Below the pieces are notes generated by a model that saw nothing but the letters and a program-made list of their open reading frames with translations, was not told where the DNA came from and searched no databases. A stretch of 64,000 nt of DNA, from assembly GCF_035594125.1 (NCBI RefSeq), contig NC_087192.1, positions 4,670,001 through 4,734,000 of the forward strand, written 5' to 3'. Position 1 is the stretch's first letter. The number at the start of each line of letters is the position of its first letter. The position numbers were made by a program, and so were the translations under genes. The DNA comes from Scylla paramamosain (lineage: Eukaryota; Arthropoda; Malacostraca; Decapoda; Portunidae). Positions 15,403-29,779 of the stretch are shown here, piece after piece.

Positions 15403-17220
15403 GAACAGACAGAAAGACAGACAGAAAGAAAAAGAATGTTATGATAATTAGCTCTAGCACAAATAACTATACATTTATATCGGCCGAAAATCATACAGTC
15501 AGTCAGCAGAGAGAGACAGTGAGTCTGGGCGAAGATCTACCCTTCAGGGAACGAAAAACATAACCACTAAGCCCAAAGAAGAGCCGCCTGTTGGGGACGA
15601 GACGCACAAATGCACTGAAGGATACACATTCCCAGTCAATTTCAACTTGGCAGTCCTTGTCGCGCAACTTGCGAGCCGCGGGAGAAAAGGCAAGTCAGAT
15701 GAAGTGAGAAAACATGCATCCCTACCTCGCTAACTTTGCATCGGCGGCGAGACGGAGACGTGACCTGCTCGCCTCACGTTACGCGGGGATGAGCCAAGCG
15801 ACTCCCTCTGCATTGGGGACGCGTGAGTAGCGTGAGGATAGCTGGGACAAATTATCAACTATTACCAGGAAGTTGACCGGATCTGTGTCACATGTCATGG
15901 AGGCAATAGATAAGAGTAAGTGTAACCTGAACCAGGGGGAGAGGGGAGAGGATCGTGTGTGGTGCATGCGTGGGCAGCGGGCGTGGTGTGGCGGTAACGT
16001 GTGATGGACACTAAGAGCGGCGACTGTAAGGTTTCTGCATCAGGTGTCACCGCCAGGCGCTTATTAGCAACACTCATGCCTTCATTAGTCTTGCCTCGAT
16101 ACCGTTGACATACGAGTATTGGTAAACTTGGAGATAAGGATGTGAAATGAGATGCATCGAGCGGTTAAGGAAAGTAAGTTTTTTTATCTCCCGCAGACCA
16201 GTAAGGCTTGGCAATAGCACTCCGGAAGCAAAACTTGTATTACGCTCGGCGAGATCATGCAGCGGTGTGCGGCTGTAAATAAACGTAATCATGCCCGTAA
16301 AACACGCGGGGGCTGCTCGCGGACTGGATAAAACTAGTTTCCTGATGATGTAGATTTTATGAAGGCGAGGTAACCGCAGCGCCTCACATCCCGCAGCCTG
16401 GGGGAGGAGGAGGAGGAGGAGGAGGAGAGTGGAGGGGGTGGAGGAGGGGATGAAGGGCGGCTGTGGCTGTTCATGACCAAGCCTTTGAGACTTTGGACAA
16501 TATCGCCTCATTCATTAAACTGTCACGCATCCCCCGCTTTAGCTTTTACCGCGCCGCACCGTCCCCTGAGGCTCCTGCTGACGCCACGACCGCCATCACT
16601 CCTGGCGGGGCTGAGAGTAGCGCGAAAATAGCCAGCATTACTACAGTTCTAAAAATGCTTCTCTATAACCCTACGCTGCAACATATGATCAGAACGTTAC
16701 CTTACGTCAGCGACCATAGAACGCCATCTCTCCCGATCTTCTGTCTCTCTCAATCATGTGCCCTCCTGTTGTCTCCAGTATCTCGTGCCAAGCTGTCCTG
16801 GTATTTCCCTCGTCTCCCTCTATCTCTTTTCCCGTGTATTATTCCTTTAAGCAAGTTTTCTCCAGTCCTCCTCTTATGACACACCCTAGAAATGATCAGG
16901 GCCTCGCTGGAATGGCTCTCAGGTTATAGATTTATTGGAAGTTGATTTATGGCACATCACTGAAGTCGTGTGGCGTAGGTCAACATTAGTAGAAGGTGCT
17001 GTCTGTCACCTATCACATGTCATCTGTCACCTCACCCTCCTCCCGCCCCCATGTCCTGTTGTGAGGGATGGTGCAGTGTTTTTCAGCTTGGTGCAGGTCA
17101 CGTCACGTCTCTCGCCTCGTGTTTGGCGCCAGTTTGGAGAAATTGCAACATGCCTCGATCAAGGGCGTGTTTCCGTCGTGATCTCGTGCCGCCGCTGACC
17201 TCAGGAATTCTTCGCTGTTG
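15402..17220. other. 1.8 kb of SSR-poor unique DNA
   Basis: This is one of the longer stretches with few microsatellites (only a (GGA)n near 16403-16425). Composition is balanced and CpG is common. Open frames of 60-145 codons occur on both strands, but the longest + frame starts at a GTG and its first in-frame ATG lies far downstream. I recognise no protein family, so I leave it unassigned. Confidence 0.45.
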
Positions 17221-17224
17221 TGCG

Positions 17225-17620
17225 TCTCATTGGCTGGTATTGGTGGTAGTGGTGGTGGTGATGTTGGTGATGGTGGTGGTGACATGTTCGTGATCGTAGT
17301 GATGGTGGTGGTGATGTTGGTGGTGATGATGGTAATAATAAATGAAATGGTTGTAGATATTTATTTCATCATGGTGCTTGTGATGCTGAAGTAATATTAG
17401 TGATGATAACGATAATGATTAATGGTCGTGATTATTATAGTGATTCCTGTGATTATTATCGTGTTCCTGGTAATGGCAGCAAATGAAATAGCGATATTTT
17501 GTTAGAGGTAGTGGCTTTGGTAGTGATGTTATTGGTAATGGTAGTAGTTATGGCAGTGATACCCTTATAATTCTAGTGTGGATGTTAGCGGTAATGGTAG
17601 AGGTTGCAGTAGTAGTCATG
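17225..17620. repeat. GTG/GAT-rich degenerate minisatellite
   Basis: Words of the form GGTGGTGATGTTGGT and GGTAATGGTAG.GGTTATGGCAGTGAT recur. It resembles the 33-bp array at 19021-19470 in wording and probably belongs to the same family, with the period lost. Confidence 0.6.
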
Positions 17621-17781
17621 TTAGGTGAGGTTAGGTTAGTTTAGGTTAAGTTAGGTTTGGTTAGGTTAGATAAGATTAGGTTAGGTTAGGTTAGTTTAGG
17701 TTAAGTTAGGTTAGGTTAGGTTAGGTTAGGTTAGGTTTAGGTTTGGTTAAGTTAGGTTTGGTTAGGTTAAGTTAGTTTAGG
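17620..17781. repeat. Interstitial (TTAGG)n telomere-like block
   Basis: About 160 bp are built almost wholly of TTAGG with variants TTTAGG, TTAAG and TTTGG; the cleanest part (17705-17739) has seven TTAGG units in a row. TTAGG is the canonical arthropod telomere repeat, which supports the arthropod origin. The variants and the mixed DNA on both sides show an internal, decayed block and not a chromosome end. Confidence 0.85.
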
Positions 17782-18140
17782 CTGCCCCTCACGTCCTCAG
17801 TCACCTTGTCTTGCTCACATTCACCACCATACACCCACATTACCACCTCCCCTCTCTCCTCTCCCTCTTCTCCACCCTCTCCCCCTCCCCCCAACGTGAA
17901 CCCAGCCTGATCCCTGCACTTTGATGCTCTTAATGGACGCGGTGTGGACGGACAATGACAGGATGTAGAGAAAATAGTTAATGAAGCTATGCAGTATTCT
18001 TATCAACGAGAAGTTATGTCAATAGTTGTGGCGGTGGTGGTAGTGGTGGTAGAGGTAGTGGTAATGGTAGTAGTATTAGTAGTAGTAGTAGCAGTAGTAG
18101 GAGTAAGAATAGGAGGAAGAGTAAGAGTAGTAGAAGTAGT
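17782..18140. other. C-rich spacer and GTA/GTG-rich run
   Basis: Polypyrimidine to about 17900, mixed to 18030, then GTAGTAGTA-like degenerate trinucleotides. No gene seen. Confidence 0.5.
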
Positions 18141-18146
18141 AATGAG

Positions 18147-18190
<44 letters not shown>

Positions 18191-18326
18191 AAGAGTAGCA
18201 GTAGCATAGGAAGAGGCAAAAGAAGTGGAGGAAAAAAAAGAAGAGAAGGAGGAGTAGGAGAAAAAAAAAGGAAAAAAAGTGTAGCATATAGTCAAACAAA
18301 CAAACAAACAAACAAACAAACAAACA
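18147..18326. repeat. (TTG)n and (AAAC)n arrays
   Basis: (TTG)n of about 44 bp (18147-18190), then purine-rich DNA and an (AAAC)n run (18294-18326). Confidence 0.95.
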
Positions 18327-18464
18327 AGAGGTAACCTTAACAAAAACCAACGAAAAATCAAATAAAACTAAAATTGTTAAAAAAAAGAAAGAAGACCAGA
18401 AAAAAAATCAAAAGGAAAAATTGAAAGAAGGAAAAGAAAAGGCAAAGCCACCGTTCCGCCTTAC

Positions 18465-18564
18465 CTATTACGTGGCCCTCAAAGTAGTAATGAATGTGCC
18501 CACGCTGCCATAGAGAGTCCATCGTTGCCGCCGCCGCCACTGAAGCCACCCTAACCTCGCTCAT
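18465..18564 (-). CDS. Candidate first coding exon, unrecognised peptide
   Basis: On the - strand an ATG at 18564 opens a frame of 33 codons plus one base that ends at a strong donor, AG then GTAAGG, with GT at 18464-18463. The peptide is mixed and not low-complexity; after a short Val/Ala stretch it reads MDSLWQRGHIHYYFEGHVI. The first ATG has T at -3 (weak), while the second, at codon 15, has A at -3 and G at +4 (strong). Upstream on the same strand lie a GC-rich leader with GGCGGGGCGG and a TATAAAG box. I recognise no family and found no second exon, so this is only a candidate. It could equally be chance. Confidence 0.2.
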
Positions 18565-18616
18565 TCACTCCTCTCTCTTTTCTCCGCCCCGCCGAGTCTA
18601 TTTTTAATTAGATCCC

Positions 18617-18623
18617 CTTTATA
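18617..18623 (-). promoter_or_regulatory. TATA-box match upstream of the candidate exon
   Basis: On the - strand the sequence reads AAATATAAAGGGG, about 55 bases upstream of the ATG at 18564. That spacing would leave a 5' UTR of roughly 25-30 bases. I see no initiator motif of the TCAGT type at the expected position, so the call is weak. Confidence 0.2.
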
Positions 18624-18657
18624 TTTTCTTCTGTAAAACTGTTGACGGTATTAATGT

Positions 18658-18768
<111 letters not shown>

Positions 18769-19020
18769 GGGGTGGAGTTTCATTATAGGTTGGGGAAGTA
18801 GTGTGTTAATTAATCCATATTTGTTTGGTTAGCTCATTATATAGTTGGTTGTTTATGTTCTACTTATGTTCTTATTTAGCTGTTTAATTATTTATATATT
18901 CATCCACTCAATTGTTCAGGCATCCATTTATTTGAGTCTTTATCTAATTACACCGTACTTGATTAAGGTAATGAGAAAGAATATATTACTTGTTTTTAAT
19001 ATACTTTTCTTTATCTACTA

Positions 19021-19470
19021 CCATGATGGTATTAATATGGTGGTGGTGATAGTGATGGTGATGATGGTAACTGTTGTGATTATGATAGTGATGTTAGTAG
19101 TGACTGTAATGATATTGACAGCGATAGTAGTAATGTTAGTAATTGTAATTTTAATTTTAGCCGTGATTATGGTAGTGATGTTAGTGTTCATGGTTGTGAT
19201 TATGATAGTGGTGTTAATGGTAATGGCAGGGGTTATAATATTGATGTTAGAGGTAATGGTAGTGATTATAGAAGTGATGTTTTCCATATGGTACTGGTTA
19301 TGCAAGTGATGTTTTGGTAATAGTAATGGTTATAGTAATGATGTTACTGGTAATGACAGCGATTACAATAGTGATGCTAGCAGTAATAGCAGTAATTAAA
19401 GTAACAACATTCTGGTAATAGTACTATATATGGCAGTGACGCTAGTGGTAATAATAAGATACACATAAAC
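19021..19470. repeat. 33-bp minisatellite, ~13 diverged copies
   Basis: The word GTGATGTTAGTGGTAATGG, or close variants, recurs with a clear 33-bp step: GATGTT-like centres lie near 19208, 19241, 19275, 19307, 19338, 19371, 19404 and 19436, with earlier looser copies back to 19090. Because 33 is a multiple of three, one + frame stays open and reads as a Val/Met/Ile-rich peptide; I take that as a by-product of the repeat. Confidence 0.8.
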
Positions 19471-19834
19471 AACATCACCAGCGCCAGTAAGAGTGATGTT
19501 GGCGGCAGTGACATCACAACCACCACTCACAGTAACAAACCTCGATAGAACATAACCGTGATTACAGTGATGGACCGAACCTTTGACGCCACACGAGCGA
19601 GATATCAGGGCGCCGTAACAGTGATGGCAGATGGCGGGCGAAATGGAACACCCGTATTGATAGGAGCGTATTCCAGAGACGGCAATAGTAGTAATAGTTC
19701 TGGTGGTGGTTGTAATGGTGGCGGTGATGGTGGTGGTGGTGGTGGTGGAGGCATTAACAAGATTGCCTTCTCGTACCAACATTATTTTCCTGCTGTTTAA
19801 TGGACCTTCACACTGCCTTCCTCCTCCTCACCAA

Positions 19835-19901
<67 letters not shown>
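19835..19901. repeat. (AGT)n-(GA)n compound
   Basis: (AGT)n of about 44 bp joins directly to (GA)n of about 22 bp. Confidence 0.95.
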
Positions 19902-20024
19902 TCTGTATTGATGGTCATCGTGAGCTCAAGCGACAACGATTAGCTAACAGAGATTTATAGCAGTGTGTTGTCGCGTCGATAAGAAGATTAATTTTGGAGC
20001 TAAACATCGATTCGTCTTGTGCCT

Positions 20025-20765
<741 letters not shown>

Positions 20766-20862
<97 letters not shown>

Positions 20863-20943
20863 GTTATCTCTTCAAATACGTTGCCTAATCTCATTTTCTT
20901 TCCGTCATATCACACAAGGGAGGGAGGGAGAGGGAGGAATGAA

Positions 20944-21026
<83 letters not shown>

Positions 21027-21038
21027 TGTGTGTGTGTG
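20766..21038. repeat. Inverted pair (CT)n / (GA)n, with short (GT)n
   Basis: (CT)n 20766-20859 and (GA)n 20946-21025, spacer about 86 bp, the latter running directly into (GT)n to 21038. Confidence 0.96.
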
Positions 21039-21150
21039 TATGTGGGTGCGTTTGTGTTTGCTTGCATGCATGCGTGGGTGGGTGTGTGTGATGATGATTA
21101 TAACTTTAGTGATTTTTATACATGTAAAGCTGAAAAGAGAAAAGGAACTG

Positions 21151-21200
21151 CTGCTACTACTACTACTACTACTATTACTACTACTACTACTACTACTACT
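21151..21200. repeat. (TAC)n microsatellite
   Basis: About 50 bp of (TAC)n with one TAT interruption. Confidence 0.95.
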
Positions 21201-21213
21201 TCTCTTCTAACTG

Positions 21214-21468
21214 ATGGGTGAAGATAGGGTTTCTTCACACCCAGACGAGCTCCCTTGGGTGCGGCCTTCGTGTCCCGTGTCTCAGCAAGGTGCGTGTTAT
21301 TACCAACTCCTGCTGCCTCCTGAGAAGAGTGTGTGTGACTGTAGAGGATGTAATGAGATCCACTATGTGTGCTTTAGAGGCAAGGTGTATGGCTCTTTGT
21401 GTTTTAGACCGGAGGCGTGTGAGGATGTATGCTTTAGAGGGAAGTTAGGTAGCAAGAAGTTGTGTTGA
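21214..21468 (+). other. 84-codon open frame over a 30-bp, Cys-rich repeat
   Basis: An ATG frame opens at 21214 and closes at 21468. Its last third is a three-copy DNA repeat with an exact 30-bp step (GTGCTTTAGAGG-like words at 21369, 21399 and 21428), which reads as three decapeptides beginning VCFRG, LCFRP and VCFRG. The peptide has nine or more cysteines but no signal peptide and no family I know. Tandem duplication alone could explain the pattern, so I do not call it a gene. Confidence 0.3.
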
Positions 21469-21920
21469 TGATGAGGTTAAGTGAAGATGTGATGGTTGGG
21501 CGGTGTGTTATGGAGACTGTGTGCTGAGGAATGATAAAGGAGGAAGATGTTTTAAATGTGCGGTGTGATAGATTGGCAATGTGACTTGAGGACATATGGT
21601 ATGAGATTGCAGCTATATTTACAAACCAAAACAAAGAGAAGTATAATCTCACCATATTTTCCCTATATCTTTTGTCTTTTCTTCGTGCATTTACAATTTT
21701 GATGGCGCACATACGAAGAGAGAAAGTAACAACAATAATATGAATAGCATTATGATTAAGGCATAGTGGCATTGCATCCTACGTTTTCACCTGTGTCACC
21801 AAGGCCATCAATCTATTTTGAGTCCCTAACTTTTAACCGGTGATGTGCGTTCATATTTTCATTTAGGTATGTAACTTGAGGTGAGATGAGAATGAAGTGT
21901 GCTAGGAGGATACTGGGAAT
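21469..21920. other. Unique spacer
   Basis: G-rich at first (GATGTGATGG-like words to about 21580), then AT-rich. No gene seen. Confidence 0.45.
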
Positions 21921-21968
21921 AGGAGGAGGAGGAGGAGGAGGAGGAGGAGGAGGAGGAGGCGGAGGAGA
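21921..21968. repeat. (GGA)n microsatellite
   Basis: About 48 bp of (GGA)n with one GGC variant at the right end. Confidence 0.95.
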
Positions 21969-22084
21969 GATATCGGTCAGAGGGACACGCCCTGGGTGGT
22001 GCCCCTTAGGACGCTCCATCACCAATCAATACCACCGTCATGCTATACTGTTACGGCCTCGCAGCCCCGCCCTGTCACACCCTT

Positions 22085-22660
22085 CTGCTTCCGTCCTCAC
22101 CTGCCTTCACCTGTTCTCCATTCATTCTTATTCTACATCTTTCTCCTCCCCCTTCCTTCTTCTGCTATTGTTCCTGTTCTCCCTCCTCCTGTTGTTCGTG
22201 CTCTCTCTCTCTCCTTCTGCTCCTCTTTTTATTCTTTCTTCCTTCTGATGTCTTGCTCTTCCTCCTTCTCCCTCATGCTCCTAGTCCCTCACACTCTTCC
22301 TCCCTCACACTTCCTGTCCTTCACCTTATCCTCCCTCACCCTCCTCCTCCTTCATCTCCTCCCTCACCGTCCTCCTCCTCCACCTCCTTCCATCATGACT
22401 CCACATCTCATTCTTCAGTTTATCTTCCACACAGTTCTCTTTCACTCCATCCTCCCCTTATCTCTCCTCCTCTCTCCTCTCCTCCTTTCCCTTTCTCTCT
22501 GATCCCTTCTCCCTCTTCCTCTACCTCGACCCACTTCCACGCTACTTCACTCCATCCCAATCCATATGCCTCCCTCATCATCTCTCCTCCTCCTCCTCCC
22601 CCCCACTTCTTCTCCTCACGCGTCCCTCGCCCCGTTCCTCCGTCACCGTCCCATCGTCTC
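22085..22660. repeat. Polypyrimidine tract with CTCC/CCTCAC words
   Basis: Nearly 580 bases of C/T-rich DNA. CCTCCCTCAC and TCCTCCTCC words recur irregularly. The long open frames in several phases are compositional. Confidence 0.6.
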
Positions 22661-22949
22661 CCACAATAAAGTGACGTCACGCCCCCACGCCACGTCAGGA
22701 GCCAGCCACGCCGCACAACACTCCTTTGATAATGTCAACAGTAGGAGGAGGAGAAGTACGAGGTAAACGAAATTATGGATGGCAGGTTTAAACGTTCCCG
22801 AAAAATGGAAGATGAAAAAAATGATGATGAGGAAACGAAAGACGGATGGAAATAATTGAAAGATTGAGTTGTGCTTTGTCTTTTGTCTTGTTTTTTTTTT
22901 TTTGGAGGAAATGAGATGCATTAGGGAAAATATAGAAAGTAAAAGTACC

Positions 22950-22953
<4 letters not shown>
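22661..22953. other. Mixed spacer
   Basis: A CpG-containing patch (22670-22720) followed by A/T-rich DNA with a T16 run near 22891. No gene recognised. Confidence 0.45.
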
Positions 22954-23679
<726 letters not shown>

Positions 23680-23681
23680 GT

Positions 23682-23738
<57 letters not shown>

Positions 23739-23743
23739 TGTGT
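23680..23743. repeat. (GT)n microsatellite
   Basis: About 64 bp of (GT)n with GTAT interruptions near both ends. Confidence 0.95.
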
Positions 23744-24049
23744 GTCTGCCAGTTTGTTTGTCTGTTTGTCCGTCTTTTTCTTCACTCCAAGTTATAAAAA
23801 AGAAAGTAGAAATATTAATAACTAGCAAAGTTTTATATATTTCATCATTTAACCTTATTCGATTGACGCACACTCTCCTCCTCCTCCTCCTTCTCCTCCT
23901 CGTAGTACTACAGTGGAGAGGCCCTCGAGTGACGCCCCCAGGTCACAGTGACGTGTTAGCTCAGAGGCTCTTGTGGGTTAGGTAATTCTGCTTTAATCAT
24001 TCACGTGGCTTGTGGAATGGTGTAACTTTCACTTCTATCCTTCTCCTGT

Positions 24050-24376
24050 TACTCTTCGTAGTCCTCATTCTCCTCCTCCTCCTCCTCCTCTTCCTTCTCT
24101 TGCTGTTCCTGTTACTCTTCCCTATGTTTCTCCTTCTCCTGTTGTTGCATATTCTGGTGTTCTTCGTGTTGTTCTGCTTCTGCTGTTGTTGCTCCTCTCC
24201 TTATGTTTTTTTCTTTTTCATCCTCCTGCTTCTCCACCTCCTTCTGCTATTGTTCCTACTTCTGCTATTGCTTCTGTTCCTCCTATTACTCTTCCTGCTT
24301 TAGCTTCTCCTCTTCCTTCTGCTGTTCTCCTCCTCCTCCTCCTCCTCCTCCTCCTCCTCCTCCTCCTCCTCCTCCT
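24050..24376. repeat. Degenerate CTC/CTT/TGTTG tract ending in (CTC)n
   Basis: Irregular trinucleotide-like CTCCTTCTG words for about 270 bases, then a clean (CTC)n at 24328-24376. Confidence 0.8.
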
Positions 24377-24655
<279 letters not shown>

Positions 24656-24837
24656 CCTTCCCTCACTTCTCTCTCTTTCATTTTGCATCCTCTATTACTT
24701 CTTTTCTTTCTCTTTCTTCTTACTATCATCATATCTCCTTGCTTCCTACCTAATATTAATTTCCTTTGTCGCCTCTTTTTTTTCTTTCTCTTGTTTTTTT
24801 GTTTTTTTTTTCCTTCTTTATCCTGTCCTTGTTCCTA

Positions 24838-25375
<538 letters not shown>

Positions 25376-25440
25376 CCTCTTCTCTCTTCCTCTTCCTCTT
25401 CCTCTTGTGTCTTGCTCCTGGAGGCATATTTAAAGGTCTC

Positions 25441-25545
25441 ACGATGTTACCTGAGCTTTTATACTTTTAGGCAAGATTTTACCTGTTACAATGTTACCTG
25501 AGATATTACCTGTTACAATGTTACCTGAGAATTTACCTGTTCATG
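25441..25545. repeat. 27-bp minisatellite, ~3.5 copies
   Basis: The word TTACCTGTTACAATG starts at 25479 and 25506 and a partial copy at 25533, exact 27-bp steps; a more diverged copy precedes them near 25446. Two adjacent units are almost identical, so this is a recent duplication. Confidence 0.85.
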
Positions 25546-25582
25546 CCAGAAGTGGATCGTGACGGGAGAGATGGGAGGTGGG

Positions 25583-25618
<36 letters not shown>

Positions 25619-26112
25619 GGAAGAGGAGGAGGAGTAGGAGTAAGAAGATGATAAAGATGAAGAACAAGAACAAGAAGAAAAGAAGAAGCAGAATAAAAAG
25701 AAGAAAAGAAAGAAGGCAAGAAAAAAAGGAGAAAGAAATAAAAGGATACTTAATATTTTAATCAACACTATTAGAAAAGATGTGAAATGCCAAAAGTGTT
25801 GAAAAATAATACGTGTGTTACTATTTTTCCTGTTAATTAGACTGGAAAAGAACCACAAAGGAAAAAAACCTTAATTCCTACTCACCCCCTTTAAAAAATT
25901 CGAGAAAAGAGGTTTCAATCAGGTTAGCCAATTTAGTTTCCGAGGTGTCTTGATATTTAGTTTCGCGGCTCCAGGCGGGAAAAATGCTCTCAAGAAATCG
26001 TAGTTTTATCTTCGCCTTCACCTGGAGTAACCTTGAAGGGGGAGAGGAAGTGTATATCCCGAGGCGGAGGGAGGGACGGAGGGATGGAGAGATGGAAGGT
26101 GGGAAGGATGGC

Positions 26113-26182
<70 letters not shown>
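25583..26182. repeat. (GAT)n, purine-rich DNA and (GA)n
   Basis: (GAT)n 25583-25617, then AAGA-rich purine DNA to about 25750, mixed AT-rich DNA, and (GA)n 26115-26182. Confidence 0.9.
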
Positions 26183-26185
<3 letters not shown>

Positions 26186-27840
26186 CTTGACTTGTGAACG
26201 AACCATATGATTTCCGTGAGTATAACAGAACTTTTCACATTTCGACAACCACACTTTGCTCACTTTTACAGCTTTATTTTAGTCATTTTTACCACCTCAC
26301 TTCACATCACCCATTTCTACAACCCCACTTTTTAAAACCTCACTTTACTCACTGACTCGACAAGAAAGATGACGTTCTGGCAAGTAGAGAACAGAATAAC
26401 ATCACCGTCTACCCAGTGCGATTATTAAACACACAGTTACTTATGCACCCATCCGTGAGTCATGTCGGAAGCACCAGGAAGACGCAGCACTGGCAATTTA
26501 GTAAGGCTTAGTGTGGTCCCAGCACATGAAATACAAAACAGAAGAGAGCCGCTGTTCTCTTGACCTTGAGGAGCTGAAGTCTCGAGCGGACGGACGAAAA
26601 AAAGCTGTGTTTCTTTTCAACATAAACATGAAGATATGCTTGATTTTAACTGCATTGCAATGTGTACTATCTTAAGACATTAGGAGGAAGGTGTTCGCTT
26701 TTCATTTAAACATATTGGAGTGAAAGTTAACAAAACGTTTATGATAACAGATCTTCCCTAAATCTTGCAACAAAAGGAATCATAAGCGTCTTATCCGTGG
26801 CTCTGAGGTCCGTCTTCCCAAACATTTCGTCGTCTTATCTCGATTATTTTTTATATTCTACAATAGAAAGTGTTGGTGTTTTCAAGTGTGTTTTGTTATT
26901 CAAAGGACACATTACTCATGAAAACCGACTAATCACACCCATGGTCTTTAAATATAGTCCTAATGCTGTAGCAGTGTTTCAGAATACGGGTTTTACTGCT
27001 TCTCAGTCCTTCAGGTCTTTTTTCTTATACTTATTATCAGCGTCCATGAATCGCCTGCGGAATAAAAGCCTCACTAATATTTTCCATTCATTTCTTTTGG
27101 CCGCTCATCATAATGTTTTGCAGGTTTACATCTAATTTTCTTCCCTGCCTTATTCAGCTATCTCTGTTAAGAATGTTTGTTCACTTCCGCTTCCTCTCCG
27201 CCTTACCTGCGTCACACGTCAGATGACTCACGCGTTCATTAGTGGGTAATATTCTGGTTATTGTTGGGGGAGGGTTGAGGTGATTCATGCACGTGTGACT
27301 AATCCTTGTGTTTCAATTCAGTCTGGAAGCTACTTTGTTCATTTGTTCGTACAAGTAATTAAGCCTTATTAAAATAATTTCTCACCCAGTTATATTTGAT
27401 GAAACACATTATTCATAGTACAATTTGTATATCTATAAATTTAATGACTTACTATTTGATTAATCAGATAAGATCGTAGTTCCATTCATTCAAAATTAAC
27501 GAAATTGAATCAAACTACACAAGATGATGATTACGATAATTCAGTTCCGTTTATGAAAGTTTCGTCAGAAAAAAAATAATTAACAGATAAATAAATGAAT
27601 GAATTACATCTTTACATAACAACTTAGATGAGTCACAGACACTTTAAAATGCTTTCATATACAAATTATTCATTCAGCAAACCACATGTATTCATTCATT
27701 CGTGTATTCATAAAGCAAGTCGCTCATCAACTCCTTAAGCAAGAACTTTATCATTCATTAAAGTTATTCATGAGTGAAGGATGCAAACTATGACCTTAAC
27801 TATTCACGCGGTTTGTATTTATCCACGCGAGAACGTTAGT
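26183..27840. other. 1.65 kb SSR-free AT-rich DNA
   Basis: This is the longest stretch without a notable microsatellite. CATTCATT-like words are frequent after 27480. A 112-codon open frame near 26797-27135 begins at GTG; its first in-frame ATG is at 26941, which leaves 64 codons of unrecognised sequence. No splice-flanked exon stands out. Confidence 0.5.
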
Positions 27841-28131
<291 letters not shown>

Positions 28132-28365
28132 ACTCTCGTAACCCCCAACCCCGCATTCTCTAATTTTTCCGTCTTTCTTCCCATTATTTCCTTCTCTTCT
28201 CCCTTCTCCCTTCTCACCTTCTGCCTTCTTCCCTTTGATGCTCTGATGCTTTGATCCTTTGATCCTTTTCACTCAATCAGGTAATCAAGCAATCAATCTT
28301 TTTTTCTCCCTTTTCTTCTTTTTTTACTTCATTTATCTTATTTCCTCTCTATTGCCTTCCCTTTC

Positions 28366-28503
28366 CTTTTCTTCCCTTCCATTCCCTTCCCTTCCCTTCC
28401 CTTTTCTTCTCTTCCCTTCCCTTTCCTTCCCCTCCCTTTTCTTCCCTTCCCTACCCTTCCCTTCCCTTCCCTTCCCTTCCCTTCCCTTCCCTTCTCTTCC
28501 CTT
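28366..28503. repeat. (CCCTT)n pentanucleotide array
   Basis: About 138 bp built from CCCTT/CCTTT units, clean at 28458-28500 and interrupted to the left. It lies inside a wider polypyrimidine stretch (28150-28750). Confidence 0.9.
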
Positions 28504-28897
28504 CTACATTTGAAGCTTTCTACTATCTCTCTTTGTTTCTTTCCTTCTCTTCCATTCTGTAAATCCTTTCCCTTCCATCTTTTACCATTCCTTGTACTTT
28601 TATTTCTGTCTTTTTTTCCTTTTCATTTGTTTTCTCCTTTTCCTACACTCTTTCTCCATTTTTTTTTCCCATTCTCTTTCCCTTTATTCATCCCTTCATC
28701 TTTCGCTATTATTCTCTGTTTCCCTCTCCCTTCCCTCCTCCCTTCCCTATCGCCGAGTATCGGACTCTCACACTCCATCCCAACCTGGCATGGAGTCCCG
28801 CAGGGCAATAGGCTCAGTGTTACCCAGTTTGGCCTGACCAGATTATTATAGCAAACTGTTATCGCTATCATATCCACTATACACGAAGGGGAACGGG

Positions 28898-29634
<737 letters not shown>

Positions 29635-29745
29635 TGGCGACCCATGCTAACCCATCTATAACTTCCCCCTTCCTCACACCCCAACCCATGCCTAACTCTC
29701 TCCTCCTGACACCTCAAACCATCTCTAACTTTCCCCCTTCCTCAC
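29635..29745. repeat. Short degenerate duplication, ~65-bp step
   Basis: CCATCTATAACTTCCCCCTT near 29654 matches CCATCTCTAACTTTCCCCCTT near 29718, each followed by CCTCAC(A/G)CC; an intermediate AACCCATGCCTAACTC lies between. Confidence 0.65.
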
Positions 29746-29779
29746 GCCTCCCTTCCCTCATCGCCCATTCCATTCACCG

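Noticed and set aside
16463..16879. 138-codon + frame
   Set aside because: The start is GTG and the first in-frame ATG is far downstream; no motif, and frames on the other strand overlap it.
17620..17781. A real chromosome end
   Set aside because: The TTAGG block is degenerate and has mixed DNA on both sides.
26797..27135. 112-codon + frame in SSR-free DNA
   Set aside because: It begins at GTG; the first in-frame ATG is at 26941 and leaves 64 codons without any recognised domain or splice context.
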